This document shows, one piece after another, positions 10,013-18,566 of a stretch of DNA of 22,384 bases. The DNA is from Silene noctiflora. Its lineage: Eukaryota; Streptophyta; Magnoliopsida; Caryophyllales; Caryophyllaceae. The DNA is taken from contig VHZZ01002314.1 of NCBI GenBank assembly GCA_009801015.1, forward strand, positions 100,891-123,274, given 5' to 3'. Both the position numbers and the translations under genes were made by a program. The notes under the pieces are model-generated. The model was not told where the DNA came from and ran no database searches. It worked only from the letters and a program-made list of their open reading frames with translations. Position 1 is the first letter of the stretch. Each line of letters opens with the position of its first letter.

Positions 10013-10918
10013 TAGGGATGGCAACGGGTCAGGTCTGGGTCGGGTCCGCCCAAACCCGGACCCGACCTTACAATGTTCACTTCAGACTCGTACTCGACCC
10101 ATATTCGCAAGGGTCCAAAATCATCAGACCCACACCCAAACCCAATGGGTTCGGGCCAGGTCTAGGTCTACCCGCGGGTCCGTCTTCAACAAACAAAATT
10201 CCCAATTTCCATAACCTCAAAATCCTTAATTTTATCAAATCTCCCAAAATCATCCAATTTATTTCTTAATTTCAGCAATTTCATCCATAACCATACTTCT
10301 AAACCTAATTAACAATGAAAAATCAAATAATGAAGCAACAAAAACAACAAGCTTTAATAGTTTGATGCCACAAGCTTTTCTCCTAACAATCTCTTTATCA
10401 CCTTCGTCTTCTTGCTGCTCCTTGGGTATTCATCCGTAATTTCCAACTCTCACGTTTTTGTTTGATTTTATCTAAGTTTGTAGAAAAGTTCTAATTGCTA
10501 AGTGGGTTTTATGGAGTGAGAGAGACCCTTTGGATTTTGGAGGACATGTACGATTACAAGAAAAGGGCCATCGTCGAATGTCAGTTTAGGGATTGGTTTA
10601 GGGGTGATTTAGAGTTAGAGTTACAGTTTAGAAATTGGAATATTTTAAGATGAAAGGTTTGGGAATGAAAGGAAATAATGGAACGGCTGTTGGTGTTTGT
10701 TATGTTAAGTGTTTTTTCTTTAAAAATAAAAAAATTAGACGGGTCTAAGGGTCCAGTCCGGGTCCCATTAATCAGACTCGGACCCGGACCCAAAATATTT
10801 TATCAAGACCCATCCCGACCCATACACATTAGGGTCTCAAAAATTCAGACCCGGACCCGACCCATCAGGGTCCGACCCGAAGGGTCTGGGTTGGGTCCCC
10901 GACCCACTGTCATCTCTA
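10013..10918. mobile_element. Non-autonomous hAT (Ac-type) DNA transposon, 906 bp
   Basis: The termini are TAGGGATGGCAACGGGTC and, read inward from the other end, TAGAGATGACAGTGGGTC, imperfect inverted repeats starting with the TAGGGATG of the Ac group. The element is flanked by identical 8-bp GGTACTGC duplications. Each end carries a dense subterminal array of GGGTC/GACCC words (about 10013-10180 and 10740-10910), the kind of repeats that bind hAT transposases in subterminal regions. The ~550-bp centre is AT-rich and has no transposase frame, so it would depend on a transposase supplied elsewhere. It lies inside LTR 2, between palindrome array E and the TATA-like box. Ends and duplication look intact, suggesting a fairly recent insertion. 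Confidence 0.88.
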
Positions 10919-10926
10919 GGTACTGC
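10919..10926. repeat. hAT target-site duplication, right copy (GGTACTGC)
   Basis: Exact second copy of the octamer at 10005-10012, beginning directly after the hAT terminus CATCTCTA. Confidence 0.9.
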
Positions 10927-10934
10927 ACAGCGTC

Positions 10935-11151
10935 ACTAGGTCGAGTGACTCGGTCCACTCGGCCGAGTGCCGCTTACTCGGTCGAGTACACCCTATAATC
11001 GGCCGAGTCAACCTTACTCGGTCCACTACCGGTTTACTCGGTCCACTACCGGTTTACTCGGTCCACTAGATGCTTCACTCGGTCCACTATAGGTTTCACT
11101 CAGTCCACTTTAATCTGCACTCGGTCTAGTCTAAGCTTCAGTTGGTCTAGT
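10935..11151. repeat. Palindrome array E with a ~20-bp tandem repeat
   Basis: It begins with ACTCG-NN-CGAGT palindromes (10935-11010), then becomes a tandem series of a unit containing ACTCGGTCCACT at roughly 20-22 base steps, with two near-identical ACTACCGGTTT-linked units and more diverged ones after. In the later units the second half-site is CCACT or CTAGT rather than CGAGT, so the dyad is lost. It lies at the U3 end of LTR 2. Confidence 0.85.
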
Positions 11152-11253
11152 GTAAGGCTATATTTTACTCTCGAATGGCTCCTTGTCCAGTCTGGTGGCC
11201 CTCTCACGCATCCCAAGGTTCTCGTACGAATTCCAAAATATCTGGGTATTACA

Positions 11254-11458
11254 GAATATTTTGGGTTGGTTTATAAATTCCATGGTCATCTCGGGTTGTG
11301 GGATTAGACGAGGGTGGAGGTGGTCTCGTGGTATGGACAGGGGAAGGAGTGGGTTCCTGATCATTGGCCGAGGCTTGGGTGGGCTGTGGGGCAAGGACAT
11401 GCGAGGCATGGGTCTCTAGTGTGGTGGTCAGGGAGGTCCGAGATGGTGTAGTTGTAGG
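11254..11458 (-). other. Copia integrase-RT linker remnant
   Basis: Pro-rich minus-strand sequence ending in a DDHGIYKPTQ-like stretch. It resembles the short conserved motif (TRxxHGIxKP) found just before copia reverse transcriptase. It stops at the inserted LTR. Weak but position-consistent. Confidence 0.5.
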
Positions 11459-12500
11459 CTAAGGGTCACGTAAATGGGAGGTTAAGTGACGGAGGACATA
11501 CGACGAAGACTCGTCATCTAAAAAATCATAAGTGTGATTAGTAGGGTGATGAATCTTTGCGAATGGGAAGACAGATTCATCAAAGATGACATGACGACTG
11601 ATAGTTATTTTATTTGACGATAAGTCGAAACATGTATAACCTTGATGATTTTGTGGGTAGCCTAGAAAAATACATGGAGTGGACCGGGGTTGCAGCTTGT
11701 TTATAGTAGTTGCAGGTATAAGAGGAAAACAAAGACAACCGAAGACTTGAAGCCGACTATACAACGGTTTCCGATGATATAGCATAAAAGTTGGAATATT
11801 ATAGCCAATTGGTTTGCTGGATATAATGTTTGTGAGATAAGTTACCATAGCTAAAGCGTACGTCCAATATTTGATGGGTACAAAGGGGTGACACAATATA
11901 GTTCGAACAATGTTATTAATGGATCTAATTTTTCGCTCGGCCTTCCCATTTTGAGATGACTTGTGCAGACAAGACAATCGAAAAAATAAGCCTTGAGCTG
12001 CATAGAAATTTCGAAAAAGACCATTCATAAATTCTGTCCCATTATCACATTGTATAGATTTAATTTTGCGCTCAAATTGAGTTTGGACGTAGTTATGAAA
12101 TTTTAATAGGATATCACTGACTTGGCATTTTGTGGTAAGCGGGAACGTCCATAGAAAATTGTTGTAGTCATCCAAAATTAATAAATAATACTTGTGACTC
12201 TCGGAGCTGAGGACGGGTGACGTCCAAAGATCACAATGAGTAATAACAAACGGCATATACGTACGCGAGGTAGATGTAGCAAAAGGTAAACGAACATTTT
12301 TTCCAACAGAACAAGATTGACAAACTAAATTTCGAGAATTCAAAGTACAATTGATAAAATTATTTTTCCTAAGATCCGAAAAAAATAGGAGCTCCAGGAT
12401 GAGCCAAACGGTCATGCCAAAGAGACGAGGTTAAAACAGCAAAACTGGAATGTGGTGCGGTTGAAATGAAGTTTTGGGAAATTGGATAAAGCTAGCTCCG
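11459..12500 (-). pseudogene. Copia gag-pre-integrase and integrase
   Basis: The gag-pre-integrase zinc finger ends in CQSCSVGKNVRLPF. The integrase core shows HCDLWTSPV (first catalytic Asp), IQCDNGTEFMN (second Asp) and SSQNGKAERKIR (catalytic Glu), the DDE triad that joins element DNA to the host chromosome. Downstream, LQVFGCLCFPL, STPCIFLGYP and ISRHVIFDESVFPF are the usual copia C-terminal blocks. It follows protease in the same orientation. The copy is broken, so this is a fossil. Confidence 0.9.
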
Positions 12501-13067
12501 ACTATCACACCTCATTAGACGAGTCCCCGTCAGCAAATCCTTCACACAAAAGTCAAATGGGTCAAATTCAACAATGACGTTGTTATCAGTCATAAATTTT
12601 CGTACCGACACTAAATTTTTTACTATGAGAGGGGCGTATAGGACGTTTTTTAGGATAAGTGGTGGATGTGTTTTGGGGAGTGTAGCGTTACCATAACCTT
12701 TAATTGGAATATATTGACCATTACCGACGATAATACCATTAGAAATGCCCAAATTAACAAAAGACGAAAGATTACCATGGTTCGATGTCATATGGGATGT
12801 TGCTCCCGTGTCCATGACCCACGGTTCAGGTGGAGTTAGCCCGAGAGTATACATGGCAGCTTCAGTGTCCGTTTGAGATAGGATGGAACTGTCTTTAGCA
12901 GTGGCGTACGCCTGAGCAGGACGCGACCCAAGAATACCATGTTGTTGATGATAAGACATACTAGGCCGATTCCAAGGACCGGTGGGATATGGACATGGTG
13001 AATAGCCCCCAGGGGAGGAGGGCCATTGCCACTGACCATAAGTTCCCGGCCACTGCATTGGAGCAGG
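12501..13067 (-). pseudogene. Copia nucleocapsid linker and aspartic protease
   Basis: A Gln/Trp/Pro/Gly-rich linker (MQWPGTYGQWQWP) leads to the protease core PPEPWVMDTGATSHMTS with the catalytic DTG. GIIVGNGQYIPIKGYGNA and LKNVLYAPLIVKNLVSVRK follow, the well-known copia protease-to-integrase blocks. The enzyme would process the Gag-Pol polyprotein in the virus-like particle. It lies between gag and integrase. Confidence 0.9.
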
Positions 13068-13387
13068 TTAAGAAGGAGAGATCGCTGGTGTTGAGGGGAT
13101 CCCTTGGCTCTTCGCATTACCATTGTTTCCTTTACCACCTTTAGACCCGTTACCCTTATGCTTTCCACCGTTGTTGCGCCCGCCCTTGCCAGTAGAAGGG
13201 ACGGAAGGCTGCTTGGAAGAGGAACCACCATCTCCATCTGAAGAACCCCGAGCATAGAGAGAAGACGAGGAATTTGAAGCAGCCTGTTTAGCAAAGTCGG
13301 CCTCTTCCAGCGTAAGCATATATCTTGCGCGATAAAATGCAGGGAGGGGATCGCTTTGTCGAATGAGTATACCAACTCCACGATAGG
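13068..13387 (-). pseudogene. Copia gag C-terminal part
   Basis: The frame reads IRQSDPLPAFYRARYMLTLEE, the highly conserved end of the copia gag domain (LPxFYxARSMLxLEE). A Ser-rich stretch and a Lys/Gly/Asn-rich basic region (KGGRNNGGKHKGNGSKGG), likely RNA-binding, follow. Similarity to gag ends at about 13388, where the Tat LTR begins, so the N-terminal two-thirds must lie beyond that insertion, outside the window. Confidence 0.8.
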
Positions 13388-13565
13388 TGTTAGGCCTGGA
13401 TTCTCCAATAATATTTCAGGGTAGCTTCCTACTCTGACCTGACTGTCAGGGTACAAGAACGTCAGGGTAGGCCAAGAATGGCGCCAGGCAAGGAGAGGAA
13501 ATTGGTCGAATATAAAGTCAATATTTGACCAACTCTAAGATAATTATATGAAAATATTTTCAGCA

Positions 13566-13730
13566 TTATTACTCCAATAAAGAGGGCATTAATGGAGAAG
13601 ATTATATCATAAAGATCAACAATAATTCGGGTAATTAAGTGCATTAANTTATTACTCCAATAAAGAGGGCATTAATGGAGAAGATTATATCATAAAGATC
13701 AACAATAATTCGGGTAATTAAGTGCATTAA
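13566..13730. repeat. 82-bp direct duplication around a single N
   Basis: Bases 13566-13647 and 13649-13730 are identical 82-base copies separated only by an N at 13648. This is what an unmerged contig overlap or a minimal scaffold gap leaves behind. It should be read as one copy unless reads show otherwise. Confidence 0.9.
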
Positions 13731-13803
13731 AGGGTGATTAATAGATCATTAAGAAGGAATATTACGCCATTATGAAGATGATAATTAGACCATTCAAGTC
13801 GAG

Positions 13804-13812
13804 TTATAAAAG
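13804..13812 (+). promoter_or_regulatory. TATA box of the Tat LTR
   Basis: TTATAAAAG lies about 350 bases before the LTR end and is the best TATA match in the LTR. It probably sets the genomic RNA start some 30 bases downstream. Sequence match only. Confidence 0.55.
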
Positions 13813-14157
13813 GGAGCTGACAAGATCATTCTAAGGCATCACAACACGCTGCAACATACAATTATACTAACCAAGCTATATTATTGTGATACTTAGAGAA
13901 AATATACAATATTGTGCTTACTATACTGAAATTCTCAACATACATAGTGAAATCCTCTCCTGGCTTGGTGCCCGTGGTTTTTTTCCCATTTATGGGTTTT
14001 CCACGTACAAAATTTTTTGTCTTACTATTTATTTTATTCGTTTTATATTTCGTGTTTCTTAGCCTGCCCTACCTTCAGTACAGATTATTAGAGCGAGTTG
14101 ACCTTGTCAGACATAACCCTGACCGATTTAGCTTCGTGCAAAATCCATACAAAACAA

Positions 14158-14175
14158 TTGGCGCCCACCGTGGGG
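14158..14175 (+). other. Primer-binding site of the Tat element
   Basis: TTGGCGCCCACCGTGGGG directly follows the LTR. Starting with TGGCGCC is typical of Tat/Athila primer sites; the remainder differs from the tRNA-Asp version (TGGCGCCGTTGCCGGGG). I cannot assign the tRNA. The 3' half contains a small inverted repeat, CCCAC/GTGGG. Confidence 0.75.
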
Positions 14176-14236
14176 CATCTAGCTCATTAAAATATTTTTT
14201 CCCTTATTCACAAAAAAATATCAAAAACCAACAAAA

Positions 14237-15463
14237 ATGGCACAACCTATCGTTGAAGAGCAATTGAATGCTGCCCTACAGCAAATTGCAGAACTGGAAG
14301 GCTTGAAAAATAAGGCGGATCAGACTGAAGCAGAGATCCTGCAATTAAAGGAATCTGAGTCAGCTTTGAAACAAAAATTAGAAAAAGTTTAAGGAAATTT
14401 CGGGATCCAACCAGGGACTCCATTTTCCTCAATCATCAAGCATTTTGACTTCTTGAATTTTGGGAGTCCAAGTGGCACTAAAAACGTCGTCCACCTTGAA
14501 GATGATGACTTCTCTAAAAATGATGAAGGTAAACTTGATGAATCCGCGGCAGCCAACATGATGTCAATAGTCCAGTAAATAAAAAAAACTCAATGAAAAA
14601 TTCGAAAAAATACTTGGGGTAACTGCTAGTTTAGAGGAAGCCACCCCAGATAACTATGTTGATTCGCCCTTTGTAGATGAGATAGCCAAAGTGGATCTCC
14701 CTAAGAAATTTTTGGTTCCATCCATGAAAATATATGATGGAACTTCAGATCCCCAAAATCATGTAGCCCTCTATAAACAAAAAATGCTGGTTGTATCTGT
14801 TCCCAGCGAGTTCAAAGAAGTCTGTATGTGTAAGGGATTTGAAACAACCCTGACCGGTCCAGCACTGCATTGGTATATCAATCTGCCAACTAGAAGCATC
14901 AAGTCTTTTGCTGACCTAATCAACAACTTCAACCAGCAGTTTGCAAGCAGCAGAGAATTAGAGAAACGGTTCAGTGATCTTTACAGGATCACCCAGAAGT
15001 CAGGCAAGACTCTCAGGGTATTCCTTGTCAGGTTCAACAAAGAGAAGGTGTCTATTCCCATATGTGACATTGGAACAGCAGTGGAGGCATTCAGGCAAGG
15101 ACTGCTACCGAATAGTGATCTCTACATTGAACTCACTAAGTATCCCTGTCATACCTTCAAAGATGTCCAGGCCAAGACCCTTGCTTACATCAGGCTAGAG
15201 GAAGACAAAAGCTACAAAGTAGGAACCCCCTGCAGTTCTAAAGAATATGAAAAGTCAAACAGGAAGAGCAGTATTGGGGGAACCAACTATAGATCAACTC
15301 CATACTCCAGAACTGATCGTTCAGAAGTTAACCTGGCATATGAACAACAAGGTAAGGCTAAAGTTCACCCACCTATTTCTAAACACAATTTCAGTGTTGA
15401 TATTGCAAATTTAATCCAGAGACTTGACAACATGGAATCAGTAGTCAGATGGCCCAGGAAGTA
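14237..15463 (+). pseudogene. Gag of the Tat element
   Basis: The first ATG after the primer site (14237) opens a short coiled-coil-like segment (LNAALQQIAELEGL, AEILQLKESESALKQKLEK). The gag core follows from about 14690: LPKKFLVPSMKIYDGTSDPQ, ALHWYINLP, FNQQFASSRELEKR and AYIRLEEDKSYK. KxxxYDGxxDPxxHV and the ASR block are standard for Tat/Athila-type gag. It would form the particle shell. Frame continuity is broken, so this is a fossil. Confidence 0.85.
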
Positions 15464-16299
15464 AAAAAATCCCAATCCAAGAAAGGACTATACCAAATGA
15501 TGTGAGTTTCACATGGATACAGGGCATAAAATGGAGGATTTCTTCACCCTAAAAAAAGAAGTATCCTACCTATTGAAGGTTGGATATTTGAAGGATCTGA
15601 TCAAAACCAGAGGTAGAAATGAAGACCAAAGTAAGGGACGTTAGGAGCAAAAGTAGGAGCATAATCTTCCTCCACCTCCACCACTTTATGAAGTAAAATT
15701 CATAAATGGCGGATCAGATATTTGTGGCATGACCAGTTCAGTAGCAAAAAAGATAGCTAGGACTCCTCATATGAAGTCACCTTACAGACCAGGAAACATA
15801 CCACATATCACTTTCAGTAACTGTGACCTGGTAGGGAACCCTAATATTCACCACGATGGCCTAGTAATTTCGATGCAAATTGGAACAACCACTGTGAGGA
15901 GAATATTGGTAGATGGAGGCAGCTCGGTGAACCTGATCATGCTTGACGTGCTTAAAGCCATGAAAATCAGTAAAGATCAAATTACCACGAGGTCCAGTGT
16001 CTTGGTAGGATTCAGTGGAGAAACAAGGAGCACATTGGGAGAAATTCACCTCCCCCACGTATGCTGAAGGTGTTGCATCTTATGAAAAATTTGGAGTTTT
16101 GGATTGCCTGTCATCTTACAATGCAATCCTAGGCAGACCATGGATTCACAATGTCAAAGCTGTACCTTTAACCTATCATCAGTGCATCAAGATTCCAGCG
16201 GATTGGGGAATAACAACCATCAAAGGTGAGCACAAGACGGCCCAGGAATGCTACACTGAGGCCCTAAAGCCTTCCAAGACAGGTAAGTCCCTTGCATAA
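15464..16299 (+). pseudogene. Tat gag end and aspartic protease
   Basis: A CEFHMDTGHKMEDFFTLKKEV stretch (15500-15560) is the zinc-finger-like segment at the end of Tat gag. Protease follows: the catalytic block RRILVDGGSSVNLIM with DGG(S) in place of the retroviral DTG, as is usual in Tat elements. Then come the flap-like GFSGETRSTLGEIHLP and the C-terminal YNAILGRPWIHNVKAVPLTYHQ, which is the conserved end of this protease before RT. Broken. Confidence 0.8.
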
Positions 16300-16484
16300 C
16301 AATTACTGTACCCTGTCAAGAGTACTTATATAGCACCATCAAGGAGACGGATCAGGTAATTCTCGACCCTGAGTACCCTGACAGATACGTCCTGGTTGGG
16401 TCTGACGCCCCGGATTCTGTCAGGCCTGAACTAGTTAAAAATTTTAAATATAAATCTTCTTGGTTTGCTTGGTCACATTTTGAT

Positions 16485-18566
16485 ATGACTGGAATTAGTG
16501 CTGATGTAATTACCCATAAACTTAATATTGACCCATCCTTTAAGTATGTGCAGCAAAAGAGGAGAAAGTTTGCACCGGAAAGAAATGGAATAGTTAATGA
16601 AGAAGTAGAAAAACTCCTTGATATGGGTATGGTCAGGGAAGTAATGTATCTTGAGTGGTTAGCTAACGTGGTTGTTGTGAAGAAAAAGAACGGTAAATGG
16701 AGAGTCTGTGTAAACTATACTGACCAGAATAAAGCATGTCCAAAGGATCCATACCCCCTTCCACATATTGATGTCATGGTGGATGCAACAACAGGCCACG
16801 AAATGCTAACATTCATGGATGCCTCTAGTGAATTCAACCAAATAAAGATGCACCCTGCTGACCAAGAGAGTACTACATTCATTACTGACCGAGGCATATA
16901 TTGCTACACTGCCATGCCATTCGGTCTAAAGAATGTAGGGGCAACATACCAACGTCTGGTCAACATAATGTTCAAAGATCAGATAGGAGACACCATGGAA
17001 GTCTATATAGATGACATGGTGGTAATATCTAAAAATGCAGAGGATCATGTAAAGCATTTAGAAACAGCATTTCAAATCCCGGAAAACTGCAATATGAAGC
17101 TGAACCCTGCAAAGTGCCATTTTGGAATTTCTGCGGGGAAGTTCCTGGGATATATGGTGACTAACAGAGGCATAGAAGCCAGTCCTAAACAGATAAAGGC
17201 CATACTAGAATTGCAGTCACCTAAGCCTATCAAGGACATTCAGAAATTGACAGGCCGAGTCGCTGCCCTGAACAGGTTTATATCCAGATCTTCTGAAAGG
17301 TGTAAAACATTTTACAACCTGCTCAGAAAAAATAAACAATTCCAATGGACACCTGAGCACGAGGCAGCCTTCCAGGATTTAAAATTATACCTATCATCTC
17401 CACCTTTACTGGCTAAGCCAGAAAAAGAAGAACCCCTGTCAGTATACCTGTCTGTTACTGACACTGCAGTGAACGCAGTCCCGGTGAAGGAACAAGAAGG
17501 CCAACACCATCCTGTCTACTATGTAAGTAAGAGCCTACTAGATGCTGAAATGAGGTATGGTCTACTTGAAAAACATGTCTTAGCTTTAGTTATATCATGT
17601 ACCAAGCTGCGTCCTTATTTTGAATGTCACCCTATAATAGTAAGGACCAATTTACCCATAAAATCGGTCCTACGTAAACCTGAATTGTCATGCAGAATAG
17701 CTAAATGGCCAGTCAAACTCAGCACCTATGACATAAGCTTCGAACCCAGGACATCGATTAAATCACAGGCCTTAGCAGACTTTGTGGCTGATTTCTGCCC
17801 TAACCTAGAATCAGACCTAGCTAAGGAAGTAAACCAATTAGAGAACAAAACCCCAAACCAAGAATGGACCCTATTCATAGATGGAGCATCTAATGCAAGA
17901 GGCACATGGCTAGGATTAGTCCTAAAATCGCCACAAAGGGACACAATAGCTCAGGCCGTGAGCTGCGAATTCAGTGCTACTAACAATGAAAGTGAATATG
18001 AAGCCCTCATAGAAGGAATCAAGGTATGTTTAGATCTTGGTGTTCAGAATCTAAAGGTAAGAACTGACTCTTTATTAGTTGTTAATCAAATGAAAGCAAT
18101 TTACATAGCCAAATATGCAAAAATGATCTTATATTTGGAATACGCTAAACAACTAAGCTCTAAATTCCGTTCATTTGACATTGATCAAATACCAAGAGAC
18201 CTGAATACCCAGGCTGATGCATTGGCCAGTCTTGGTTCAAATTTTACCCCTGATATTTTTTACAAAATACCCATCGTTCATTTACTTGAACCTGCTATCA
18301 GCAAGCCTGAACAGGCAAACCCTATCAACATCAACAGTAATTCTTGGACCAAACATTATTATGATTGGTTTCTCCAAGGAATATTACCCCGGGGCAAGCA
18401 TGATGCCAGGGCCTTCAGAATAAAAGCATCTACTTATTCTATTATCAATAACACTTTGTATAAGAGATCACAGGATGGACCTTATCTAAGATGTCTTGAA
18501 CCCAACGAAGCCAAGAAAGTACTCCAAGAAATACACGATGGACACTGTGGCAACCACAAAGGATAA
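16485..18566 (+). pseudogene. Tat reverse transcriptase, RNase H and second (archaeal-type) RNase H
   Basis: Long open stretch of 693 codons. RT spans residues ~15-270: GKWRVCVNYTDQNKACPKDPYPLP, MPFGLKNVGATYQR, and the active site YIDD at residues 174-177. The gypsy RNase H spans ~315-415 (YYVSKSLLDAEMRYGLLEKHVLAL). A second RNase H lies at ~461-590 (WTLFIDGAS; ESEYEALIEGI; VRTDSLLVVNQ), with Asp-Glu-Asp positions, the additional domain known from Tat elements. The end (HDGHCGNHKG) is the first half of the integrase HHCC finger. Together these would copy element RNA into DNA. The start shown is only the first Met of the stretch; pol is normally made as a polyprotein with gag. The element as a whole is broken. 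Confidence 0.92.

Larger units (their letters stand above)
7986..11253 (-). mobile_element. Chromovirus-like retrotransposon 2: 5' LTR, primer site and leader
   Basis: Minus-oriented LTR (8543-11253), a Met-type primer site just below it, and a leader similar to that of element 1 for its first ~70 bases. No gag or pol follows before the ORF-1-like block begins, so the element is either non-autonomous, interrupted near 7986, or continues beyond other insertions. Its right end cuts a Ty1/copia element at 11253/11254, so it is younger than that element; a hAT transposon later landed in its LTR. The first five bases outside, GAATA, are the candidate target duplication. Confidence 0.6.
8543..11253 (-). 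repeat. 5' LTR of chromovirus-like element 2, with a nested hAT
   Basis: The ends are perfect 10-base inverted repeats, TGTAATACCC at 8543 and GGGTATTACA ending at 11253. The span is 2711 bp; subtracting the hAT insertion and its duplicated target leaves about 1.8 kb. On the minus strand it has an ACCTTGGG block, palindrome array E, then beyond the hAT a TATA-like TATTTATATAGG near 9898-9909 and a GTAAGT donor-like site at 9844. It shares the TCGGTTTCCCGGGGTAGTG and CCATTAATGTGCATATCCC blocks with LTR 1, with clear divergence. Confidence 0.75.
11254..13387 (-). mobile_element. Ty1/copia retrotransposon, internal fragment
   Basis: Minus-strand order is end of gag, protease, gag-pre-integrase zinc finger, integrase core, integrase C-terminal region and the Pro-rich linker that precedes reverse transcriptase. 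Protease then integrase before RT is the defining Ty1/copia order. RT/RNase H and the 3' LTR are missing because the second chromovirus inserted at 11253/11254. The 5' LTR and most of gag are missing because the Tat element inserted at 13387/13388. Broken, with several breaks; the oldest layer of this nest. Confidence 0.85.
13388..14156 (+). repeat. 5' LTR of the Tat element
   Basis: It starts TGTTAGGCCTGG where copia gag similarity stops and ends AAAACA one base before the primer site, so the ends are TGTT/AACA inverted repeats. The span is 769 bp, of which 83 (one 82-bp copy plus an N) look like an assembly duplication, giving a true length near 686 bp. It is rich in CAGG/CCTG words, as in the rest of this element. 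Confidence 0.75.

Noticed and set aside
10018-10998. Open frames rich in Gly/Pro/Arg across the GGGTC arrays
   Set aside because: They come from the low-complexity subterminal repeats of the hAT element and show no domain; they also run across the element boundary.
8543-11253. Pairing LTR 1 and LTR 2 as the two ends of one element
   Set aside because: They share blocks but are clearly diverged and differ in length, and each has its own primer site on the same side, so both are 5' LTRs of separate elements.
11183-11419. Plus-strand Gly/Arg/Trp-rich frame
   Set aside because: Antisense shadow of the Pro-rich copia linker.
13566-13730. Genuine tandem repeat in the Tat LTR
   Set aside because: The exact identity and the single N exactly at the junction point to an assembly join.
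13914-14267. Hydrophobic plus-strand frame at the Tat LTR/leader junction
   Set aside because: It lies across the LTR end and primer site, so it is chance coding in U5/leader sequence.
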